DNA of 64,000 nt from Phycisphaerales bacterium (GTDB taxonomy: Bacteria; Planctomycetota; Phycisphaerae; Phycisphaerales; UBA1924): positions 49,898 through 113,897 of the forward strand of contig JANQQZ010000133.1 of the NCBI GenBank assembly GCA_028284805.1, read 5' to 3'. The notes under the pieces were generated by a model that saw only the letters and a list, made by a program, of their open reading frames with translations, was not told the origin of the DNA and did no database searches. The translations under genes were made by a program, and so were the position numbers. Every line of letters starts with the position of its first letter. Position 1 is the first letter of the stretch. Below, one piece after another: positions 9,460 to 17,888 of this stretch.

Positions 9460-10955
9460 CGGGCGTCGGCCCGGTTGATGACGCCGAGGTCGATCACCGC
9501 ACCGCTCGGAAGATAGGCGTCGACGTTCATCACGCCCTCTGCAACGAGGGTCAGGACAAGGCAGGTCCGACCGTAGAGCGCGGCATAGTTCAGATCGCCC
9601 TCGCTGGGACCCGCAAACTGTGTGTTGCGCACACGCTGGGCGTGGAAGTGGTAGTGCGCGAGCGCGGTCGCCGATTCCTCGATCAGCTCCCGCGATGCGA
9701 CGAACGCGGTGTCCCCCTCCCGGATGCTCGGGCGGGGTGGGTAGGACACGGCTGTGAACATGCCCCGGCTCGTCCGCGTCGTTGCGAGGCGGAGCACACC
9801 GCCGTACTCGGTCGAGGTGTCGGCCATGTCCTCCGAGGCCTGCTCGAAGAATGCCTCGATGACACGCGTCTCACGCACCGCATCGAAGACGGTCATGAGC
9901 GCGACTGCATCGCCGTACGACAGTCGATCCTCCCACGCGGCAAGCGCCTCTTTGACACCTGGAGACGATTTGCGGTTGTAGGTTTCCTGGCTCGCGATCT
10001 GCTCGGCGAGCACCTCAAGGAGTGCGCTCTTGCTCGCGCGCGTCCAGTCGCGCCGGTACTCGGCGGCCCAACGCAGAGGCTCGATGTGACGGATCCGCAG
10101 GCCGCGCAGCTGGTCCGGGTCGAGGGTCCGGATGATCGACCGCGCCTCTTCCCACCAGCCGGCGTTGTCGCGTCCGCTGAGCTGGACGAGCCACTCCAGT
10201 TCCTCGCCGGTGAGCGGGATCGTACGGAGATCGAGCAGCGCTCTCCGGAGCCCCGCGAGGGTCGGGTCGCGCTGCTCGTCAGCACCGGAGGCCGCCAGAC
10301 CACCCAGAAGGCGGACGCGGATGTCGCCGCTCTCGTCCAGGCGGGAGAGCAGGTTCCACGCATCGCGCCGGAGCCTGCCCGAGGTGTCCGCGTCGGTGCT
10401 TTGGATGAAGACCTCGAAGACAGTTTCCTCGACGGAGCGGTCCGGGTGGAGCGCCGACAGGGCCGCTCGCTCGGGGCGTCGCTCGTCGGACAGCCTGCTC
10501 GAGGGGACGGCATAGCGACGCACGATCGCGGTGGTCAGCTCATCCCAGCCACGCAGTGCCGCCTGGCCTACGACGTACCTTGTGATTCTCGGATCGTTCT
10601 CCGTCGGGAGCAGCTCTCGCAGGAACGCGACCGACCCGGACTCGTCGAGGAGCCCCGCGTCGCCGATCAATGCGATCATCGCGTTCTCGCGGAGCACGCT
10701 GGGCATCTCGCGGGCCCACGCGATGGTCTTGAGACGCTCGATCGCCAAGCCCTGCTCGACCCGGCCCGAGGCGATCAGCTCGGGCATCTGGCTCATGATG
10801 GATGTCTTCTGACGAGCCGTGCGCTGGGGGTTGACGAGGTCGTTCAGCGGGTCGTCACTCTCGTACACCGCTGTCGACGTCGCACAGCCCGTAAGAAGCC
10901 CTGCCGCGAACCACGCACCGATACCCAACAGGCCTACACTCTTGAGAATTCTCAT
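9456..10955 (-). CDS. lipoprotein of unknown function
   Basis: Start MRILKSVGLLGIGAWFAAGLLTGC with lipobox (LLTGC); about 500 aa soluble domain; no family recognised. Confidence 0.65.
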   Translation of the reverse strand: MRILKSVGLLGIGAWFAAGLLTGCATSTAVYESDDPLNDLVNPQRTARQKTSIMSQMPELIASGRVEQGLAIERLKTIAWAREMPSVLRENAMIALIGDAGLLDESGSVAFLRELLPTENDPRITRYVVGQAALRGWDELTTAIVRRYAVPSSRLSDERRPERAALSALHPDRSVEETVFEVFIQSTDADTSGRLRRDAWNLLSRLDESGDIRVRLLGGLAASGADEQRDPTLAGLRRALLDLRTIPLTGEELEWLVQLSGRDNAGWWEEARSIIRTLDPDQLRGLRIRHIEPLRWAAEYRRDWTRASKSALLEVLAEQIASQETYNRKSSPGVKEALAAWEDRLSYGDAVALMTVFDAVRETRVIEAFFEQASEDMADTSTEYGGVLRLATTRTSRGMFTAVSYPPRPSIREGDTAFVASRELIEESATALAHYHFHAQRVRNTQFAGPSEGDLNYAALYGRTCLVLTLVAEGVMNVDAYLPSGAVIDLGVINRADAR

Positions 10956-11199
10956 GGGCGACACTCTACCACTCCATGACCGTGTAGTACGCATCCTGAA
11001 CCTCATCCGTCCGACCGTGCAGGATGACGGGGGCGACATCGAGTTGGTCGAGGTAACCGACTCAGGCCTGGTGCGCATCCGCCTCCACGGTGCGTGTGTC
11101 GGATGCCCGTCGAGCAGCATGACTCTCCGGATCGGGATCGAGCAGAACCTCCGTGAGCACGTGCCGGAGGTGAGCGGGGTCGTCGCCGTCGAGTCCTAG
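10954..11199 (+). CDS. NifU-like domain (Fe-S scaffold) protein
   Basis: RVVRILNLIRPTVQDDGGDIELVEV...LHGACVGCPSSSMTLRIGIEQNLREHVPEV matches the NifU C-terminal domain with CxxC. Confidence 0.85.
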   Translation: MGDTLPLHDRVVRILNLIRPTVQDDGGDIELVEVTDSGLVRIRLHGACVGCPSSSMTLRIGIEQNLREHVPEVSGVVAVES

Positions 11200-11301
11200 C
11201 CGTTTTTGAACGGTTTATGATCGGTATCGCATGCGCTTGTCGTTTGTGCTATGCTCTTGCCTGCTAAGGGGGAAGGCTACGCGGAGCGTAAAGGACTGCC
11301 G

Positions 11302-11592
11302 ATGCTCGTCATCACGCGCCGGGAAGGCGAAGAAGTTGTCATAGGAAGCCCCGAGTCTCCGATCGGGGTGGTTCGCATCGCCTCGATCAAGGGCGACCGC
11401 GTTCGTGTCGCGTTCGAGTTTCCGCGTGATGTCGCCGTGCACCGTCGCGAGGTTGCTGAGCAGATCGTGGCCGACGCGGCACCAGGGCGCAACGGGGATG
11501 CCGCACCCGGGCGTGACAGCGACGATCGGCGTCCCCAGTCAGCCGCGGGTCGCAACGCCGAGACCAAGCCCGCGCGTGCCGGAACGAGCTGA
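11302..11592 (+). CDS. csrA: carbon storage regulator CsrA with C-terminal extension
   Basis: MLVITRREGEEVVIG...VRVAFEFPRDVAVHRREVAEQI; then about 37 aa of low-complexity tail. Confidence 0.85.
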   Translation: MLVITRREGEEVVIGSPESPIGVVRIASIKGDRVRVAFEFPRDVAVHRREVAEQIVADAAPGRNGDAAPGRDSDDRRPQSAAGRNAETKPARAGTS

Positions 11593-11625
11593 TCAGCCCG
11601 ATCCCCGGTTCGACTCCCCGAGGCC

Positions 11626-12096
11626 TTACTCCGCGGTCCCGCTCGACAGGTCGTACACCCAGCCGCCGATGGCACGGTCGTAATCGAGCACCTCGCCCGC
11701 TCCAAAGAAGATGCCCAGCTCGCGCTCTGCGGCCTCCGGGCTGTCCGACCCGTGGATCAGGTTGAAGCTGTTCGAGACGCCGAAGTCGCCCCGGATCGTG
11801 CCGGGCTCGGCGTTGCTGCCGAAGGTCGCGCCCATCATCTTGCGGCTGACGGCGATGGCATTGTTGCCACGCAGGGCCATGATCAGCACCGGGCTGCTGG
11901 TCATGAACCGAACGAGCCCGTCGTAGAAGGGCTTGCCCTTGTGATCCTGGTAGTGCGTCGCGGCGGTCTCCTGGCTGATCATGCTCAGCTTCGCGCCGAC
12001 GATCTGGAGCCCCTTGGCCTCGAAGCGGCTGAGGATCTGGCCCATGAGTCCCCGCTGGACGGCATCGGGCTTGAGGATGATGAGCGTGGTTTCCAT
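11626..12096 (-). CDS. ndk: nucleoside diphosphate kinase
   Basis: TLIILKPDAVQRGLMG, NLIHGSDSPEAAERE. Confidence 0.95.
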   Translation of the reverse strand: METTLIILKPDAVQRGLMGQILSRFEAKGLQIVGAKLSMISQETAATHYQDHKGKPFYDGLVRFMTSSPVLIMALRGNNAIAVSRKMMGATFGSNAEPGTIRGDFGVSNSFNLIHGSDSPEAAERELGIFFGAGEVLDYDRAIGGWVYDLSSGTAE

Positions 12097-12223
12097 CGTT
12101 GAGCTCCTGCTGGCGTGTGTCGTTTCGTCGTGGAATGCCCGCAAATATAGGCCGATCGGCCGGCTCGCCGATCACCCCGCTATGCTGCGGATTGCAGTGA
12201 ACTGACCCACCACGGAGGGTGGC

Positions 12224-14185
12224 ATGGCCAAGAAGTCTTCGTCCAAAGCCCGCGCGACCGCCGAAACCATGGCGGCCAAGCAGCGCGACATCTCCGTCAG
12301 CGAGTTCTTCGCCAAGAACCGCCACCTGCTCGGGTTCGACAACCCCCGCAAGGCGCTGCTGACGACGATCAAGGAAGCCGTCGACAACGCGCTGGACGCG
12401 TGCGAAGAGGCGGGCATCCTCCCCGATATCGAGGTGAAGATCGAGGAGATCACGCCGCCTCCGTCACCCCAGAAGGCCGGGCGGTACAGGGTCACCGTCA
12501 CTGACAACGGGCCTGGCATCGTGCGGCGCCAGGTCGAGAACATCTTCGGCAAGCTGCTCTACGGCTCGAAGTTCCACCGCCTGAAGATGTCCCGCGGCCA
12601 GCAGGGCATCGGCATCTCCGCTGCGGGCATGTACGGGCTCATGACCACCGGCAAGCCGATGGTCATCCACACACGCCCCAAGAAGAACAAGCCGGCACAC
12701 CACATCGAACTGGCCATGGACACGACCAAGAACGTGCCTGAGGTCACGATCGACGTCGAGACCGACGACTTCCCCCAGACCAGCTCCGGCACCGGCACGC
12801 GCGTCTCGCTGGTGCTTGAAGCCCGGTACGCCCGCGGCAAGACATCCGTCGAGGCCTACCTCGAGCAGACGGCGATCGCAAACCCGCACACGCAGATTAC
12901 TTTCATTCCGCCCGACAAGGCCGACGAAGATCCGGAGCTTGAGGGCGAACCAACCGACGAAGACACGGAGCCCGAGCAGGCCGAATCGGGCGACATCGTT
13001 CGCACAGAGGAACACGCCGACCGGATCGTCTATCCACGCACGATCGGCGAGCTGCCGCCCGAGACCGAGGAGATCAAGCCCCACCCGTATGGCGTCGAGC
13101 TCGGCAACTTCCTCCGCATGCTCAAGGCGACCGATGAGAAGCAACTCGGGGGCTTCTTCAAGCGCGAGTTCTGCAGGGTCACGCCCGCGGTCGTGTCCGA
13201 CATTACCAAAGCGGCCAGCAGCAAGGGCAAGAGCTTCACGGGCCAGAGCTGGATCAAGAACATCGACCACGCCGCGGCCGAGAAGATTTATGCGGCCTTG
13301 CAAGACGCCAAGCTCCGCAGCCCCCCTACCGACTGCCTCGCCCCCATCGGCGTCCGCCAGATGCTCGCGGGCATGCTCAAGGGTGTGCAGGCCGAGTTCT
13401 ACACCGCGAGCACGCGCAGCCCGGCGGTGTACCGGGGCAACCCCTTCCAGATCGAGGCGGCGGTCGCCTACGGCGGGGACCTGCCGGGCGATCAGCAGGC
13501 ACGCATCATCCGCTTCGCCAACCGCGTGCCGCTGCTGTATCAGCAGTCGGCGTGCTGCGCGTTCAAGAGCGTGGTCGAGACGGGCTGGAAGAACTACGGC
13601 CTCTCACAGCCCCGTGGTGGCGCCCCCGTCGGCCCGCTCGTCGTCATGATCCACATGGCCAGCGTGTGGGTGCCCTTCACCAGCGAGAGCAAGGAAGCCA
13701 TCGCCGACTACGACGAGATCCGCAAGGAGATGACGCTCGCGCTCAAGGAATGCGGTCGAAAGCTCGGGGCCTACATCCGCCGCCGCCAGCGCATGAAGCG
13801 CGAGGGCGAACGCCGGGACGTCTTCGAGCGCTACATCGGCGAGATCGCCAAGAGCTGCACCGCGCTCACGGGCGTCGACACGGCCGAGCTGTACGACAAC
13901 CTGATGAAGCAGGCGAAACGCCGGACAGAGATCGCCGACGCCAAGCTTGATGAGGAAGGCAAGTTCATCAAGGACGACGACGGCCGACTCGCCAAGGACG
14001 ACGACGTGATCATCGTGCGGGACGGCCAGATCGCGAACCCGAAGGACGAGCCGAAGGCAGAGACCGAAGCGAAGCCCGCGAAGCGCTCAACGCCGGCGTC
14101 GGGCAAGAAGACCGCCAAGAAGAAGGTCGTCAAGAAGGTGAAGAAGAAGCGGTCGCCGGCGAAGGCCGGGCTGTTTGAGGGCTGA
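12224..14185 (+). CDS. top6B: DNA topoisomerase VI subunit B
   Basis: GHKL ATPase: TTIKEAVDNALDACEEAGILPDI, VTDNGPGIVRRQVENIFGKLLYGSKFHRLKMSRGQQGIGISAAGMYGLMTTGKP; Lys-rich C-terminus. Confidence 0.93.
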   Translation: MAKKSSSKARATAETMAAKQRDISVSEFFAKNRHLLGFDNPRKALLTTIKEAVDNALDACEEAGILPDIEVKIEEITPPPSPQKAGRYRVTVTDNGPGIVRRQVENIFGKLLYGSKFHRLKMSRGQQGIGISAAGMYGLMTTGKPMVIHTRPKKNKPAHHIELAMDTTKNVPEVTIDVETDDFPQTSSGTGTRVSLVLEARYARGKTSVEAYLEQTAIANPHTQITFIPPDKADEDPELEGEPTDEDTEPEQAESGDIVRTEEHADRIVYPRTIGELPPETEEIKPHPYGVELGNFLRMLKATDEKQLGGFFKREFCRVTPAVVSDITKAASSKGKSFTGQSWIKNIDHAAAEKIYAALQDAKLRSPPTDCLAPIGVRQMLAGMLKGVQAEFYTASTRSPAVYRGNPFQIEAAVAYGGDLPGDQQARIIRFANRVPLLYQQSACCAFKSVVETGWKNYGLSQPRGGAPVGPLVVMIHMASVWVPFTSESKEAIADYDEIRKEMTLALKECGRKLGAYIRRRQRMKREGERRDVFERYIGEIAKSCTALTGVDTAELYDNLMKQAKRRTEIADAKLDEEGKFIKDDDGRLAKDDDVIIVRDGQIANPKDEPKAETEAKPAKRSTPASGKKTAKKKVVKKVKKKRSPAKAGLFEG

Positions 14186-14197
14186 CTCGGTGCTGGG

Positions 14198-14620
14198 ATG
14201 AGCATGGCGTTCGAATGCGAATTCACACTGACTGACTATCGCGAAACCTCGCTGCGGTATGTCGCCCGCCCGGGTAATCCAGAATGGCTCGTCGTGACGG
14301 GCACAATGAAGACCCCAACGACGCAATGGACATTTGCCGACGAATGCTGGCAACGACAAGATCTGAAGCACCTCGCCAAGTTCTTCAGACCGCACAAACT
14401 GCCGGCGATCGGTACGACCCTCGACTTCTTGGAGCCGTGCACGAGGTTTGTATTGGCAGACGTCGAGGATGACTATGCGTGGATCGAGTGCGGCTTCAAT
14501 TACGAGTGCCAACCTCCCGGGCTGCCGTTCGACACATGGTGGAGCACGAAGCTGCGTGTACCTTTGAGTGATCTAGAACGCATCCACAACGAGCTATCAG
14601 ACGCGTGCAAGCGAGTTTGA
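14198..14620 (+). CDS. small protein inserted between top6B and top6A; possibly WapI-like immunity family
   Basis: Complete ORF from ATG; visibly less GC-biased codons than its neighbours; faint pattern similarity (LADVEDDYAWIECGFNYE...LRVPLSDLERIHNEL) to immunity-type small proteins. Family call is weak. Confidence 0.5.
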   Translation: MSMAFECEFTLTDYRETSLRYVARPGNPEWLVVTGTMKTPTTQWTFADECWQRQDLKHLAKFFRPHKLPAIGTTLDFLEPCTRFVLADVEDDYAWIECGFNYECQPPGLPFDTWWSTKLRVPLSDLERIHNELSDACKRV

Positions 14621-14632
14621 AGGAAAGCTGTC

Positions 14633-15823
14633 ATGGCCAAGAAACGAACCACCAAGAAATCCCCCGGCCGCAAGAAGGCTCCGGCCAAAACCTCGGCGAA
14701 GAAGCCGGCCACCAAGTCCAAATCCGTCGCCGAGCGCGACGAGCGGACATCGGCCCGCCTGACCACCCTCGCTGACGGCATCGTCAAATCCGCGATGTCG
14801 GGCCGCGAGCCGAAAGTGGAAGTTCCCACGCGCTCCGCGGGCAATACCAAGTGGAACAAGTCCCGCGGCATCCTCCAGATGGGCTCGGGCACGCAGGAAC
14901 GCCAGCTCTTCAACCTGGGACAGGCCCGCAAGTTCATGCAAACCCTGCTCCACGGCGAGGGCATCAAGAAGCTCATCGGCGAGGGCAAGACACAGAGCCT
15001 TCGCGGCATGTACTACCAGGGCCTGCACGACATCATGGGGACGAAGGAGAAGACCTTCAACGACCAGACCGAGTCCGACGCGATCCTCGAAGACCTGGAA
15101 GTGACGATCGGAGCGCTCCGCGAAGAACTGCACGTCTTCGCCAAGAAGCGAGGGACGATGGTCGGCAACATCACCGTCATCGACTCGGGCGACACCATCG
15201 ACTGCCGCCGCATGGGCTCGGGCGGCTACGCCATCCCCAGCATCTGCGAGCCGGACGTGATCCAGTTCGACTCGGTTGAAGCCGACTTTGTCCTGCACGT
15301 CGAGAAGGACACCGTCTGGCAGCGCTTCAACGAGGACAAGTTCTGGCGGGACTACAACTGCATCCTCACCGAGGGCTCGGGCCAGCCGACCCGCGGCGTG
15401 CGGCGCATGCTCCACCGGCTCAACAAGGAGCACGGCCTGCCCATCATCTGCCTGCTCGACTGCGACCCCTGGGGGCACTACATCTACAGCGTCATCAAGC
15501 AGGGCTCGATCTCGCTGGCCTTTGAGTCCGAGCGGCTCGCCATCCCCGAGGCCAAGTTCATGGGCATCCGCTCGAGCGACTACCAGCGCTGCGACCTGTC
15601 CGACGACGTGAAGATCACGCTCAACGACCGCGACATCACGCGGGCCAAGCAGATCGCCGAGTACCCCTGGTTCGCGGACAACAAGCCGTGGCAGAAGGAG
15701 ATCCAGGGCATGCTCAAGAACGGCTTCAAGATGGAGGTCGAAGGCCTGATCACCAAGGACATCAGCTACGTGACGGAGACGTACGTCCCCGAGCGACTTG
15801 CGGCGGAGGATTGGTTGGGGTGA
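14633..15823 (+). CDS. top6A: DNA topoisomerase VI subunit A (Spo11-like)
   Basis: LRGMYYQGLHDIMGTKEKTFNDQTESDAILEDLEV, IICLLDCDPWGHYIYSVIKQGS (Toprim DxD); Lys/Ala/Pro-rich N-terminus. Confidence 0.93.
   Translation: MAKKRTTKKSPGRKKAPAKTSAKKPATKSKSVAERDERTSARLTTLADGIVKSAMSGREPKVEVPTRSAGNTKWNKSRGILQMGSGTQERQLFNLGQARKFMQTLLHGEGIKKLIGEGKTQSLRGMYYQGLHDIMGTKEKTFNDQTESDAILEDLEVTIGALREELHVFAKKRGTMVGNITVIDSGDTIDCRRMGSGGYAIPSICEPDVIQFDSVEADFVLHVEKDTVWQRFNEDKFWRDYNCILTEGSGQPTRGVRRMLHRLNKEHGLPIICLLDCDPWGHYIYSVIKQGSISLAFESERLAIPEAKFMGIRSSDYQRCDLSDDVKITLNDRDITRAKQIAEYPWFADNKPWQKEIQGMLKNGFKMEVEGLITKDISYVTETYVPERLAAEDWLG
15669..15823 (+). repeat. copy A of 155-bp direct repeat (top6A 3' end)
   Basis: Aligned by eye to 17223-17377: equal length, no indels, 7 mismatches. 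Confidence 0.93.
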
Positions 15824-16736
15824 TTCTTTCCGCCATCACCTGGGCTGCGCAGCCGCACACTTGAAGAGCTGCAATGTGTGCATCAACAGCCTCATCTTGC
15901 GCTACCTGTACTTCGCCATAGCGTACTCCCGGCGAGCACTGAATCGAATCAAGCAATTCCAGGGGTGCTTGCGGGATCGCGTGGTTCGCGAGCATAGCAT
16001 TTAGCTTCGACAAGTTGTGAGTGTTCGGCGGGTCACTGCCGAGCACTCGAAGCATTGCTTTCATCATCTTTTCCGCAGCCTGTAGAGATGACCATTGGGA
16101 ATTTCCAAAGTGCGGACGCACTGAAAGTATGTGATCAACTGACGCGATCAAGTCAGACTGCGCATCAGAAACAAGGGGCTGTTGGTACACCCCATCGACA
16201 AAGGATGAGTGAGTGAATCGATCGATGTAATCGTTAAACACTTGACGCAGTTCATCGCACTGCAGCGACGACCGTAGCCCATCAGGAAGATCGACTACTG
16301 AATCAAGTACATTGCACATTGGTGGCTTGTTCTTGCCAACTTGAGTGCCTGGAGTAGTACGGGGTGTCGTGTTATCGATGCAGAACTGGACAGTACCAAA
16401 TATTCTTGGGAATCGCACCTTCCAGGGCTCGTCTCGGATACGAATGATGCTTGGCACCGGCCCATGCAACATCTTCATGCGTTCGCCGTATGTCGAATCA
16501 TACCAGTCAAATATGCGAGCAGTCAGATCGTCGCCCACGAATGACCGCGGAGGCCTAGCTGGCTGAATTGGTGTCATGCGCAAGTTCAAACCGAGCGAGG
16601 AAGATATCTCTAGCCAAGCGTGCATTGCACGCTGTGCAGGGAACAAGCCACGGTCGCGCAGGATCTGATCGACGTATCGCATCATGGATTCGAACTGCGC
16701 GTCGGTCTCAGGTTGAGTCAGTGAGAGCTTTTTCAC
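15762..16736 (-). CDS. accessory protein with C-terminal HEPN-like domain
   Basis: SLQAAEKMMKAMLRVLGSDPPNTHNLSKLNAML...LLDSIQCSPGVRYGEV...AVDAHIAALQV resembles HEPN domains; low-GC composition; last ~20 codons lie antisense to the top6A 3' end. Confidence 0.6.
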   Translation of the reverse strand: MKKLSLTQPETDAQFESMMRYVDQILRDRGLFPAQRAMHAWLEISSSLGLNLRMTPIQPARPPRSFVGDDLTARIFDWYDSTYGERMKMLHGPVPSIIRIRDEPWKVRFPRIFGTVQFCIDNTTPRTTPGTQVGKNKPPMCNVLDSVVDLPDGLRSSLQCDELRQVFNDYIDRFTHSSFVDGVYQQPLVSDAQSDLIASVDHILSVRPHFGNSQWSSLQAAEKMMKAMLRVLGSDPPNTHNLSKLNAMLANHAIPQAPLELLDSIQCSPGVRYGEVQVAQDEAVDAHIAALQVCGCAAQVMAERITPTNPPPQVARGRTSPSRS

Positions 16737-16800
16737 AAACTATGGTACACCTAGCCGAGTGCCACCACCCATCTCCGGAGAATCGCTCGCACTCACGCGG

Positions 16801-17115
16801 TTACGCGCTGTAGAAGGTGCGGTAGATCGTGGAGTGCTCCTCCTTGCCGAGCAAGAACCCATCATCCTCCGGGTAGTACTTGGCGATCTCCGGCCGCTCG
16901 CCGGCGAAGCGTTTCATTGACTCCATCGAATCCCACAGCGTCACGAGGAGGAAGTGCGCGACGTTACCCTCGTCGCGGCGTTGGAAGAAGGTCCGGAGCA
17001 GCCCGTCCACCGAGCCGTAGTCGGGGGCCGCGCGTTCGATCATGAACCGCTCGTAGGCGTCGGCCTTGTGCGCCGGGACCTCGCCGTGCCATGTCCGCAT
17101 GTATGCCATGGTCAT
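16801..17115 (-). CDS. small dimeric alpha/beta-barrel (ABM-like) protein
   Basis: MTMAYMRTWHGEVPAHKADAYERFM...FFQRRDEGNVAHFLLVTLWDSMESMKRFAGE..; ABM/heme-degrading-like pattern. Confidence 0.6.
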   Translation of the reverse strand: MTMAYMRTWHGEVPAHKADAYERFMIERAAPDYGSVDGLLRTFFQRRDEGNVAHFLLVTLWDSMESMKRFAGERPEIAKYYPEDDGFLLGKEEHSTIYRTFYSA

Positions 17116-17222
17116 GATCGTACCGCCGTTCGACAGCAGCTGCGCCCGGGCGATGGCATCATCCCACGAACACAAAGCGGGCCAGAGGCCCGTTCCACCA
17201 AAGACTGGATTGTCGGGTGCTG

Positions 17223-17377
17223 GGTTCGCGGACAACAAGCCGTGGCAGAAAGAGATCAAGGGGATGCTGAACAACGGCTTCAAGATGGAGGTCGAAGGCC
17301 TGATCACCAAGGACATCAGCTACGTGACGGAGACGTACGTCCCCGAGCGGCTGGCGGCGGAGGATTGGTTGGGGTGA
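17223..17377 (+). repeat. copy B of 155-bp direct repeat: remnant 3' end of a second top6A allele
   Basis: Encodes FADNKPWQKEIKGMLNNGFKMEVEGLITKDISYVTETYVPERLAAEDWLG*, in frame with the top6A C-terminus. Confidence 0.93.
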
Positions 17378-17408
17378 GAGAGCGGCGCAACCGCTGATAT
17401 ACTCCCTT

Positions 17409-17888
17409 ATGTACGATTCGCCGTTCGGTATTCAGACAAGCCGGCTTGCTGAGTTGTACCGCAACGGTGCGATGACCGCTGTCATCATGTCGTGGAATCC
17501 GAACTCTGATCTCATGCGGCGTGCGGACTGCTGGCAATCGTGCTTCGAACGCGTTCGTTCTTGGCTTGCCAAGCATGGCCGCGTAGGACTAGGCGAACTC
17601 CCAGCCGCGTACGGACCCTTGATACGTGATGGGTTTCTTGGCAGTCAAGATGCAGACGACGACGAAATCACCGAGCTCATACTCTGGCTGGAAGCTCTTG
17701 AGTATGCTCGTTGTGCCAGGCTACAAACATGGTCAGCTGTGCACTGTCCAGTATGGAGCCAGTGCTTGCCGACAAAGTCAGAGAGCGTGACGGACTCGTC
17801 AAGCTCTCCGAAGCATCGCATGACGCTACAGGATTTATTGGCAACAAGTGGAGAGTCCCATTTCACCCTTCACTCAGTGACCATGTAA
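17409..17888 (+). CDS. hypothetical protein (accessory)
   Basis: ATG ORF in a low-GC segment; overlaps the next ORF in another frame, so either two genes or one frameshifted gene. Confidence 0.4.
   Translation: MYDSPFGIQTSRLAELYRNGAMTAVIMSWNPNSDLMRRADCWQSCFERVRSWLAKHGRVGLGELPAAYGPLIRDGFLGSQDADDDEITELILWLEALEYARCARLQTWSAVHCPVWSQCLPTKSESVTDSSSSPKHRMTLQDLLATSGESHFTLHSVTM

Noticed and set aside
11600-11625. tRNA T-arm-like string CCCGGTTCGACTCCCCG
   Set aside because: No complementary T-stem and only a 33-bp gap between csrA and ndk, too short for a tRNA.
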